Program-made: the position numbers and the translations under genes
NCBI RefSeq assembly: GCF_023898315.1
Contig: NC_064615.1
Span: 738,084,950 to 738,148,949, forward strand
Source of the DNA: Schistocerca nitens
Taxonomy: Eukaryota > Arthropoda > Insecta > Orthoptera > Acrididae
DNA length: 64,000 bases
Reading direction: 5' to 3'
Shown: positions 54,175 to 64,000 of the stretch, piece after piece
Position numbering within the stretch: position 1 is the first letter of the stretch
Layout: every line of letters begins with the position of its first letter
The notes under the pieces: model-generated
The model's input: only the letters and a program-made list of their open reading frames with translations
Databases searched by the model: none
What the model was told of the DNA's origin: nothing

Positions 54175-55030
54175 TGCTTAATGGGCATATTATAAGCGAG
54201 ATGGAACAGTTCAAGTTCCTAGGTGTTTGGATAGATAGTAAGCTGTTGTGGAAAGCCCATGTCCAGGATCTTGTTCAGAAACTAAATCCTGCTTTATTTA
54301 CCATTAGAACAGTATCTGAAATAAGTGACACTTGAACATGAAAAGTAGTCTACTTCGCATATTTTCATACACTTATGTCGTATGCTATTATTTTTTGGGG
54401 TAATTCTTCTGATTCAGAAAGGGTATTTTTGGCTAAAAAACGGGCTGTTTGAGCTATAGGTGGTGTAAGTTCGAGAACCTCTTGTCGACCCCTATTCAAT
54501 AGTCTGGGAATTTTGACATTGCCCTCACAGTAAATATTTTCTTTAATGTCGTTTGTTGTTAGCAATATTAACTTATTCCCAAGAGTTAGCAGCTTTCACT
54601 CAGTTAATACTAGGCAGAAATCAAATCTGCATGTGGAATGCACTTCCTTGACTCTTGTGCAGAAAGGAGTGCACTATTCTGCTGCATTCGTTTTCAATAA
54701 GCTGCCACAAGAACTCAAAAATCTTAGCAGTAGCCCAAATGCTTTTAAGTCTAAACTGAAGAGTTTCCTCATGGCTCACTCCTTCTATTCTGTCGAGGAG
54801 CTCCTGGAAGAGCTAAAAAATTAAGCAAATTCCAGTGTTACATTGTTGATTTTCTTTATTTAAACTTACGACTTGTCACCTGAATATGCTTTTTTTATAT
54901 TTCATTTTATCTGTTTCTAATATCGTGTTATAATTTCATGTATTGACTCGTTCCATGACCATGGAGACTTCTCCTTAATTTGGTCCAACGGAACAATAAA
55001 TAAAAAAAATAAATAAAAAATTAAAAAAAT
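54175..55030 (+). pseudogene. Jockey-like LINE 3' end
   Basis: Frames read QFKFLGVWIDSKLLWKAHV, FHTLMSYAIIFWGNSS, then an intact C-terminal frame (AAFVFNKLPQELKNLSSSPN, FYSVEELLEELKN) ending at 54824. The 3' end has GGAACAATAAATAAAAAAA and an A-rich tail. 5'-truncated. Confidence 0.8.
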
Positions 55031-55847
55031 TTACACCAGATATTGTTTATAAGTTACCTCAATTGCAGCTTATTGTCAAAGGCAGTTCCCAGTCTTTTTT
55101 CATCTATGAATACATCTATGTGATGTTTCTATTTTATATTCATAAATAAGGGGAACATTGGTGTTTTCAGAGTTGGTGACTATTTCAGTTGCTGTGACTA
55201 TCGATAGTCCACCAAGCCACTAAGATGTTGAAAGCTAAAATCTCCTGACTTTAGTCTTTGCTACACTGTTATTATGTACACTTCTTCTGTCATGTATGCA
55301 GTTTATTTAGACAGTAATCTTCACATTGTTTCTTATAATTTGATATCTTCTCTTACCTCCAAAGAGTGTAGTGATCAATATCTACTATGGTGATCCTGGA
55401 TGCTTTTTCGTACACAACTAACTACTTACCAGGATTCAGTGCCAAGCCTATGTAGACAATGGATCAATTATCTTGGAATACATTTGAGTGCACACTCCCT
55501 GCCTACACACTGGATGTCAATTGTGAAGGACAGATGCAGTCAATGGTGCAAGTACCAGTTTTGTGTGCTCATGTACAGTCTTTTGATATCAGCTCACATG
55601 TTCCTAACCTAACTGTGACTGCACCTCCCCTATGGTTGTCCATCTGCATCAGTCAGTTTCACTTCCACACATGCTGTGCTGTGTAGCTCATTTCGCGAAG
55701 GCTTCACCTGCTTGCCCACGAGGGCCTTGGTCAACACACCTCAGCGACCTCCTTCTTCGCATGACGTCATGCCCACTGCTGTAGATACCATCACAGCAAG
55801 CTACATTGCTACTGCTTTTCCGTGATACACTGCACTAACCAACTTCT

Positions 55848-56135
55848 GTGCAGCATGTCCCAACAAGCAGATTTTCCAAGTTACCACAGGCCCAGATAGA
55901 AAATCCGAACATGTGGCTTGCCCTGGTGGCCAATATGCTCAATGATGATACTCGATTCATACGGTTGGTCAGTGATCTTCATGACCATACTGACCTCATT
56001 AGTGACCTGATTTTGAGCTCTTCTGCACAAACCAAGTATGCTACTGTGAAGCTGATTATCATTGAATGGTTATTGCATCCCACTGACAGGCAGTTCATCA
56101 TATCATCCAACAAAAAGCAGCTCCGCAACAGATAG
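55848..56135 (+). pseudogene. Gypsy-like gag fragment
   Basis: Reads NPNMWLALVANMLNDDTRFI and then a DLI...KYATVKLIIIEWL-like segment, the conserved gag core of gypsy elements (xWFAxVExxF...I.D..TKF...KY..LK..LI). Confidence 0.65.
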
Positions 56136-56699
56136 CTCTTCACAGCTGTGGTGACACCTCCAGGCATAGATTGGCCCCGAGCTCATGGCACACATCACCC
56201 TTTGGACATTATGTCTTGCTCACTTATCACATCATCTAAACTTCAGCTGTTCTCACACTCAGTGGACTCTTTACAGGATAAACTCTGGCTGTTAGATCAG
56301 ACATAGAATCATCTGTCACTGTTAGCTACTTTCAGCCACAAGCCTTTTGCCAGATGAAAAGGTTGGCAACAGTGTTTACATCCACACTCCTTGTCTGATG
56401 CCCTCTGCTGGCAGAGGTTGTGTGAGAACTCACACAACTCAACAGAACACCCTGTTGCACCTGGTGGCTGGTAACTAGTGCTAACTATGCCAGTTCCACC
56501 TCCTCTGATGTTGTCTGGCCATCCCTGACCCGATCACATGGCACATCTCCAGCAAAGCACAAGAGATGATGTGGATAACAATTGCCTAACTCCCCACCCT
56601 GTTGGTCTCACGTCACCTTCAATGACGTGGCAAGAAACTGTCAGCTTCCCTGTGCGTGGCACAATTTACCCTCAACAGCCATCGGACATTATGGTCTCT

Positions 56700-56990
56700 C
56701 CTAGCCGAAGATTTTACGTCTAAGATTACACTAATAAGTTTCATTTCCTCATAGACATTGGGACTGATTCCAGGGACATTTGTCCCTCTTGTGTCTCTGC
56801 GCATATTCTGGCAAAACTCATCCTTCACACCAACAGTAGTTCCCATGTCAATGTCTATTACACAGTTGAATTTCAGATTCAACTTATGCTGGATTTACAG
56901 TTTCCCTGCACTTTTTGTGTAGCTGATATGGACAGCCCAGTCCTCATGATTGACTTTCTTAGGAATTTTGTCCTCTCTCCAGACCTACGT
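56700..56990 (+). pseudogene. Gypsy-like protease fragment
   Basis: A frame contains FHFLIDIGTDSRDICPS, where LIDIGTD stands for the LIDTGAD/LVDTGA active site (Thr changed to Ile), followed by a FCVADMDSPVLMIDFL C-terminal block. Confidence 0.6.
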
Positions 56991-57379
56991 TCAGCATAAT
57001 TGGTACACCATTTGATGGATACATGTATAGCAGGCTCCTTCAGCCTTAGACCCCCTCTTCTTTGGTGAAAAGTGATCCACCACTAGCCCCTCTCTTGATT
57101 GCTCACTCTGCTCGGGCTTACTACCCAACACTCCAGAATCGATACCCAGCAGACACACAATTCGGAACTTAAACAGGTCATCAACAACGCGTTGGACAAA
57201 CTGGTGCACTGTCAGCCACCTCATCAGTTTGTGGCTGATTTATGCCCACCACAGAAGCCTTGCCCTCATCAAGGTCTCCACGTCCACAAGCTAAGGTACA
57301 CCTAGGTGTGATTATGAACAGTACTTCCCATAGGACAACAACTACAGAGGGTTCTACTGTGCACTAGAGGGCCTCACTC

Positions 57380-58525
57380 CTAAGAAACTGTGCCAAGCAA
57401 AAGCAGCTGTCAATGAAACTTTAAATGTGAGCACTGTATGCCCTTCAGAGATTAACTGGTCTTTCCCCATACGTCTCATCCCAAAGAAGGATGGTTCATT
57501 CCTGTTGTGTGGTGATTGTCGGAAACTCAGTGCCTGTGCCACCATGGAGAATTATCCCATTCCCCACATTTAAGACTTTGTCCAACTACTTAATAGATTG
57601 TGAGTTTTTATGTTATAGATTGTCACAAGGCATGCCATCAGATCCCTATGTGCAAATATGACATTCCTAAAACAGCATAACTACACCATTTGGCTTGTTC
57701 GAGTACTACTTTGTGCCTTATCATCTCAAGAACATAGCTCAAACTTGGCAAAGGTTCCTTGACTCTGCTTTGTTTAACTTACCTTATTGTTACACCTACT
57801 TTGACAATATCCCACTCTATTCCCCCTCAACTGAGGAACATGTAAAACTCGTAGCTCAAGTTACAACTGGAGTCACCAATAATGGTGTGGCAATTAAATA
57901 TGAAAAGTCACAATCGAGCCACATGAGTGCTATCCTCCTTGGTCGCATTGTCAATGCTGACATTTCCTGTCTGATGTCTAATTGCATCACACTTACCCAT
58001 GACCTCTGATTACCTACAACCTACTGTAATTTTTGCCAATTTCTGGGAATGGTGAACTTTTTTCGGAGACACTGGCCACATGCCACCTCTCTTCACGTCC
58101 CTCTCTGTTCAAGAAAAAAATCATCTGGGGCATGTAAGATACTGTGGTTGGATGAAATGATCCAGTGTCCATCGCAGTTAAGACTGTGCTTCCGAACGAC
58201 GTCATGCTCATGCATCTGCTGCTTGACATACATATCTCCATCACAGCAGATACAAGTCACATGTTGGTTGGTGTACTCCTACAACAACACATTGGCTATA
58301 TTACACAACCCCTCAGGTTCTTGTGGAAACTCACTGCTCCTCAATGCAGATGGTCAGTATTTCACCATGAACTTCTTGGAGTTCACAAAGTTGTGCAATA
58401 CTTCCACAAGAACATTGAAGAACATGAGGTCACGATTGTTATTGACCATAAGCCTCTTGTGGACACTATTTGCAACCCAACACAGGACCTCCCCCTGGAG
58501 ATTTTGATACTTGGGCCCTATTAGC
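57380..58525 (+). pseudogene. Gypsy-like RT and RNase H
   Basis: RT segments: KxGWFIPVVW near 57490, FEYYFVPYHLKNIAQTWQRF near 57700, and CYTYFDNIPLYS near 57795, where the catalytic YxDD is degraded to YFDN. RNase H follows: MLVGVLLQQHIG, FHHELLGVHKVVQYFHKNIE and DHKPLVDTI. Multiple frameshifts. Confidence 0.75.
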
Positions 58526-58799
58526 AATAGTACTACTGATATTTGACAGAGATCTGGGAGGTGGACAATGTGGTAGCTGACTACTTGTCACTAGTGAACT
58601 CCATTACTTCCACTTTCAACATGGATCAACTAGCTCACCTGCAAGTGGACAATACTGAAATTCCAAACCTGCAACAAGATTCTAATTCAGCACTGACCTT
58701 GGTGTTCTAGTGTCTTCCTGGTTCCTTTCATACAATACTGTGAGACATTTTGACTGATAACCTCCACTGCCTTTACTTGGCTCCTCTACAACAGATGGT

Positions 58800-59150
58800 T
58801 TTCTAGGCTATCCATGTTTTCGTGCACCCAGGCATTATGGCTACAACACAGAGTGTTTTGTTTGGCCTGGCATCAAGAATGACTGCCACTCTTGGACATG
58901 TGCATGCATGCCATGCTAACAGAGTAAGCCATATTCAATCATCACTGGGTAGCTTCAAAATACCAAAGAGGTGCTTCCATCATGTGCACCTCAACATTGT
59001 GGGCCCCCTAACCCCTTCCAATGAATTGAGATATTTCTTTCCAGCCGTTGATTGGGTGATGAGATAGGTTGAGGCCATACCTCTTTCGGGGATCACAGCA
59101 GATTCTGTCGATGCACTTCCATTTTTGCATGACCTTTACCACCAACCAGG
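58800..59150 (+). pseudogene. Gypsy-like integrase fragment
   Basis: Reads HACHANRVSHIQSSLGSFKI then FHHVHLNIVGPLTPSNELRY and FFPAVDWVMR, the zinc-binding end and start of the integrase core (HVHxDIVGPLPPSxGxxYLFTAVDR), with the first catalytic Asp changed to Asn. Confidence 0.75.
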
Positions 59151-59799
59151 TACGCCAGACTGAGTCCCTACTCTTTGCTGCTTATGAACATTCCCATGGC
59201 TAAGGAATCTATGCGGACAAGGGTATGGTGGTTGAAGAGATGCACAATTGTTGTTGTCACACAGCACTACACATTCACAATGTGCCACATCACTATGTAT
59301 GAACACTTGCACCAGGGTGTGAGGACACGGTGCTGGTTTACACAAATTTGTGATGAGCGAGTAGAGACATGCTAGTTGTCTCCCTTGGGGAGCTGCCATG
59401 ACATGGCTGGCTATGAAATATTGCCAACTGTCTCTTCTGATGCCACCTGACCAGTGCTCCACCCTATAGGACCTAACACTGGTACTGAGTGTCCTCCTCA
59501 AGCTCTGCACTGCCAGGGTGGGGGTGGGACAGGGGATTATGTGGTGATGTTGTGACTATCGATAGTCTGCCAACCCTCTGTGGTGATGAACACTAAGATG
59601 TTTTAATTTTAGTCTGTACTAGTACACTTGTGTTCTCATGTACACAATTTATTCATCAATAAAGTTAGTGTGTTTCTTATAGCTGAGTCAGTTCTCTTAC
59701 CTCCAAAGTATAAGGAGATAAAAACCCACAGTCATTCTGTACCAATACCTGAACTGTATTTTCTGTTCAAATAAACATGTGTCTTTCAGTGTTTACAAA

Positions 59800-61950
59800 T
59801 TCTTTTTAATATTAGTGTCATGTCATCAGCATACTATATTTTTTGTTCTTTCTCACCAACTTTAATACTGAATGAAGTACAGACCCTTGAAGTGTAACAT
59901 GTTTAATATCCCTCATTTCAGATCTGCATCAAGAGTCCCAGTCACATACTGTTTTCTGTGGTTTTAACCACTGCACCTCATATCCATGTACACAATTTTT
60001 TCAGTTGTTGCTGTAAGGGTGATTGTGTCAATAGCTGAATTTTAATAGATCTATAGCAGATTCTATCAGGCTCAAGATGGCTCTTTGTGCAGTTTTCCGT
60101 TTTTGGAAACCACATTTGTTGGAATCAGCATACCATACTACGTTTCTCTAGCAATGTAATTCATCTACTGTGTATTTTTGGGAAACCAGATATTAAAGAT
60201 ACTGGTATGACATTATTGGGGTCATGTTTGTCACGTTTCTTGTATATTGTTACTACTTCACTTATTTTTAATTTTTTGAGTACATCTTCTCTTAATGGAC
60301 AGTTTGTTGCATGCAAAAGTCATTCACTTGTTTCTTCATTCACATGCCATGCTTTATTAAATAATTTGATATTTAATCTTCTCCTGCAGACTTCTTGGGT
60401 TTCAATTTCTGAACTGTTTTTATGAGTTCCTGTTATCTTAATGGTTCCACAAACAATGAGGGTGTGGCTGCCCAAATGTTCTAGGATCCTCCAGTCCCTG
60501 ATGATTTCTTTCACATCTTAAATTTTGGGTAGCATCTAAGAATTTTTTGTTGAGTATATTAAAAATTTTTGTTTCATTTGTAACTGTGGTGCTGTCAGTT
60601 TTCATAGAGTTAATGATATTTCTGTTATTTACACTCTTTTTATTATATTTTTCAGTGTTCATTATGTCCCATGTCATTTTACTTTTATGATTTGAATTGT
60701 TATGGCCGTTTTATTGAAATGACTATTGCTTCTCTTATTAATTGCCTATCCTTTTTTCAGTGTTGTTTATGTGTCTCTATATTCCATGTTTTCGCAACAA
60801 GCTGTTGCCTCATCAGGAAAGAGGGAAGGAGAGGGAAAGATGAGAGGATGTGGGTTTTAAGGGAGAGGCCATGTCTGCTTGTGTCTGTATATGTATGGAT
60901 GGATATGTGTGTGTGTGTGAGTGTATACCCGTCCTTTTTTCCCCCTAAGGTAAGTCTTTCCGCTCCCGGGATTGGAATGACTCCTTACCCTCTCCCTTAA
61001 AACCCACATCCTCTCGTCTTTCCCTCTCCTTCCCTCTTTCCTGATGAGGCAACAGTTTGTTGCGAAAGCTTGAATTTTGTGTGTGTGTTTGTGTTTGTTT
61101 GTGTGTCTATCGACCTGCCAGCGCTTTCGTTCGGTAAGTCACATCATCTTTGTTTTTAGATATATTTTTCCCACGTGGAATGTTTCCCTCTATTATATAT
61201 TCTGTGTTTGTTTGAGATCCTCCAGTCTTGTCTGGAGTTTGGTTATTTCTTTGGCAATTCATTGCATAAAGTGACCCAACTTTTTCTGACAGATCATTTG
61301 GGGAAGACTTCATGAAAATGGTGCAGTAGAGTGTAAAGAAATGCATCATACTTCTCATTTGTGTCTTGTGCTTGCATTGTTTCAGTTCAACCTTATCTCT
61401 TTAGAGTTATTTTAAAAATGTTCATTTTCTGGATATTCATAATCCTGTCTTCTCTTTTTTGTTTTTCTGTTTTTGTTTTAGAGCTCCTATTTTTGTTGAT
61501 ATAGCACATTAACCTGTGATGATCAGAAGTCACTGTTTGCAGAGCTTTGTTTCACATTCACTTTTTCGGTATTGTTGATAATGTTGTCAGTGATGGTCTC
61601 GCTTCGATCAGCCCCTCTTGTAGTTGAATTTACTACTATTTTAATATCACACTGTAATAAGGTTTCTTTTAATTCTTGTTTTTGTTTTGATTCTTTATCT
61701 GTGTCTTTGTTGTAGACTCCACAGATTACACTTTTTATTCTAAATTTCAGTGATAATTTTTGCTAGATTTTTCAGAAATGTTGCAATAGGACCACTTAGA
61801 AGAGCTGTATACACAGAAAATTCTTAGTTCTTCATTCAGCACAATGGCCCTTTTGATTGTTTTTATTCCCTTTCATTTAACAGAATTAATTTGTTTGCAT
61901 TTTAGTGTTCACTGTATTGGCAAAAGAAGTGGATAATTCTTTTTATGGTC
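59800..61950 (-). pseudogene. R1/jockey-like LINE ORF2, split by a palindromic repeat
   Basis: Minus-strand order: endonuclease end near 61.6 kb (NSTTRGADRSETITDNIINN), linker 61.36-61.2 kb (MMHFFTLYCTIFMKSSPND), a palindromic insertion about 60.79-61.2 kb, linker continued at 60.68-60.54 kb (MTWDIMNTEKYNKKS), then RT starting LKISEVVTIYKKRDKHDPNN near 60.24 kb. Several stops. Segments on both sides of the insertion fit one LINE. Confidence 0.65.
60791..61066. repeat. Palindromic repeat inserted in the LINE
   Basis: Arms of 77 bases each (60791-60867, 60990-61066), starting TTCGCAACAAGCTGTTGCC and highly complementary. The spacer holds a GT-rich tract. Downstream sequence to about 61200 (ending near CCCACGTGGAATG) probably belongs to the same element. 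Confidence 0.85.
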
Positions 61951-61959
61951 AATGTGTTT

Positions 61960-63892
61960 TTAACCATTTAAATTTCTGGTCTCTAGAGCTACAACCATTC
62001 TAATTCTGTTCTGTAACTATGTTAATTTGAGAAGAAAACAGAATTTTTGTAACAGTGGTAAATGTAAAATTAATAACAATTTGCTTCACCAAAAATAATA
62101 AAAATATCAATTAAAAAACAAAATATCTTTTTTAAATGCATAGGTGTGATAAGTGGCCAGATATGTGTTAAACATAATGGCTTACAGAAGAATGTATAGA
62201 AACCAAAACACCAAAACCATTTTTGTACCTTGTCCAACATAATCATCATATTAATGCAGATATGAGTTCTGTGATTATTGTTGCTCACTGTTGTGACTAT
62301 GTGGTGTATGACACTTTGATAAAGGATGTATTTCACAAATTGTTTGCGATATTCTGTAACTACAGTGTGTTAACCTTCTCTGTGTATGATAGTTATGCTG
62401 CAGGAAAACTCATATTTCACACTCTGATAGCTATTCCATACTCTAAATCTGACAGGTGTATGTAATTATGTTTCATTGGCATCCATGATAGTGGGAATCT
62501 GGAGTACAGAGTTTTTATTCATTGTAGAAATCTCATACACTTCTAGAAGAGAGTGGATAACCATAAGTTTTATTGGATATAGTAATGTTTCATGGCACCT
62601 TTGAAATGTAGTTCTTGTGGACATATCAAAAATTGACCACTTCACTTATATAAAAAATGAAAATTTAGTGTGTTGCCCCCTCTGGATAAATTTCTGCAAA
62701 TGTTTATAGTCTCAGATAGCACCTAATGTGATACCAGAAATATCATCAAGCACAACTAGTTAATTACTATTGGAAGCAGAGTTTCTACAACAAATGTGAT
62801 ATCAGAAGCATCCACTAAGCACAACTATGGCTACTGCAAGCAGGATTCCAGCAAAAAAAATCATGTTTTCTAAGTCTCCATTTTTCTAACTATATTCAGC
62901 AGGATAAGAATGTTCCACATTTGTTTAGTTGTAATGTCCTCTTGGTATCAAAATGACCAGAATGTCCAACAAGAATTATATTTCAGCAAGTGACATTTTT
63001 GCTACCATTAGAAGTCCTGATGAATTGTTTGCTTTTTTCTTCATCAGCATACCTAACGATGTTAACATGGGCACTTGCTAAATTACTTTTGCTATTAGGC
63101 ACAGAGACTTGACTGTAAACCCAACAATTATTCCCTTATTGTCAGCGCTGGGATCAATTGACTGGTGTGGATCCAGTGTTCAGTTCTGGGTGGAGTTACT
63201 GTCACTTTCTTTTACTGCCCTCGCCCCCCCCCCTCCCCCCTCCCCCCCTCTGCCCCCATTCTCACCTCATATGTAATTCACAATCACACCCACAGTTCAA
63301 CATGCTGCAGGTGCCTAGAATTTTAATGGTAGTAAAATTCATGAAATGTTTTAATAAAGTCATAATAATTTGTTTATATCAGTGGTTGGTAAAATGCATT
63401 TACTTACTTATTGGGGGGGGGGGGGGGAGTATAATGTACCCCTATGCCTACCCTTTGGATCCATGCCTATGAACTGAAGTCACTATAGAATTATGTACGG
63501 CAAGCATAGAATGAGGAATAGCTGTTGACTTCTGTTAGCATAATGGTGGTGGATATGCTGTGAATTGGTCTGATTTGTTATACTAATGAAGTGATTTATG
63601 ACTGCAAATAGTCTGCTCCTAAAATATTTTCCCAATGCCCAATTTAGAGACATCAGTCCCATGCATCCACCCTGTAAGCAAAAGTTCGTCAACCATAGCA
63701 CATGCTGCAGTTTTCACAAACAGCTCTATGTATCTGAAGCTCTTCTGTAAAATAACTTACTATTTATTATATTAAAATCTTAAAATAATATTCAACTCCA
63801 AAAGGAGAAGAAATAATGGAATACCACAATTACAGAGATGAATAAAGCAAGTTACTAGTTTTTGCAGTACAATATTTCACTTTGTGTTGTAG
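61960..63892. other. End of intron 3, no gene recognised
   Basis: AT-rich sequence with a C-rich tract at 63216-63260 and a 15-base G run at 63413-63427. No coding features before the exon 4 acceptor. Confidence 0.55.
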
Positions 63893-64000
63893 TTAGAAGC
63901 ACCTAGAAATGGGACATGTACTGTGGATCAGTTCACAGTCAGTGGTCAGAACAGAAACAGCATCATTCCAGTCCTGTGTGGGAATAATACTGGCAACCAC
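63893..64000 (+). CDS. Exon 4 (partial) of CUB-family protein: CUB domain continues
   Basis: After acceptor TTTGTGTTGTAG the sequence reads in phase 0 LEAPRNGTCTVDQFTVSG and then a segment ending PVLCGNNTGNH at the window edge. Joined to exon 3 this gives LDFKIFE-LEAPRNGTC, the expected continuation of the CUB fold, with a cysteine pair (GTC and VLCG) and two N-glycosylation sequons (NGT, NNT). The exon is truncated by the end of the window, and more exons must follow. Intron 3 is therefore about 33.7 kb. The exact phase match after such a long intron, plus family similarity on both sides, is the main evidence that all four exons are one gene. Too short for automatic ORF calling. Confidence 0.85.

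Larger units (their letters stand above)
55193..59705 (+). mobile_element. Second gypsy-like element with two short LTRs
   Basis: LTRs 55193-55361 and 59551-59705 both start TGTGACTATCGATAGTC and end CTCTTACCTCCA (TG...CA). A purine-rich tract precedes the 3' LTR. Internal region in order: gag, protease, RT, RNase H, integrase, all decayed. Flanking 5-base target duplication not evident. Confidence 0.85.

Overview
This is eukaryotic nuclear DNA from a very large, transposon-rich insect genome. The dominant tRNA-headed SINE, the RTE-like and jockey-like LINEs, and the many Tc1/mariner elements all fit an orthopteran such as a locust or grasshopper (Schistocerca-like). That assignment is from remembered repeat families, not a search. 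There is no operon structure, no CRISPR and no prokaryotic gene content.

The host content I can support is one plus-strand protein-coding gene, of which four exons fall in the window: 5985-6150, 21278-21430, 29988-30151 and 63893-64000 (running off the end). Their splice phases match at every junction (1/1, 1/1, 0/0). Joined, they encode about 197 residues: a signal peptide, a short linker, a compact six-cysteine module and the first part of a CUB-type domain. This matches a conserved secreted insect CUB-protein family of unknown function. The introns are about 15.1, 8.6 and 33.7 kb and consist largely of transposable elements.

Layout. 1-5.2 kb (upstream of the gene): end of a Tc1-like element, LINE fragments carrying a SINE inside a SINE, a decayed Tc1-like element, and a foldback element with tRNA-like arms and a target duplication. 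6-21 kb (intron 1): SINEs, an RTE-like LINE tail, a 5S-rRNA-derived repeat, a mariner-like element with internal tandem repeats inserted in an older Tc1-like element, a full-length but broken Tc1-like element (13949-15358), a mirrored pair of Tc1 halves, a mariner-like element with one uninterrupted transposase ORF but a lost catalytic Asp (18456-20003), and a deleted mariner ending just before exon 2. 21-30 kb (intron 2): a Mutator-like fragment, Tc1 and mariner remnants and a (TA)30 tract. 30-64 kb (intron 3): a 5'-truncated RTE-like LINE with clean target duplication, a jockey-like LINE, and a gypsy-like provirus (about 38.47-53.44 kb) broken apart by later insertions. One of these is a structurally intact Tc1-like element (42904-44325) with a full 340-residue transposase. 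Then come a second SINE family, a second small gypsy-like element with two LTRs (55193-59705), and another LINE split by a palindromic repeat.

I see no previously undescribed multi-gene system. The most interesting signals are the intact Tc1-like element with an unusual 32-residue spacing before its last acidic residue, the datable nest of insertions in the gypsy provirus, the 5S-derived SINE, and the several large inverted repeats that carry tRNA-like sequences.
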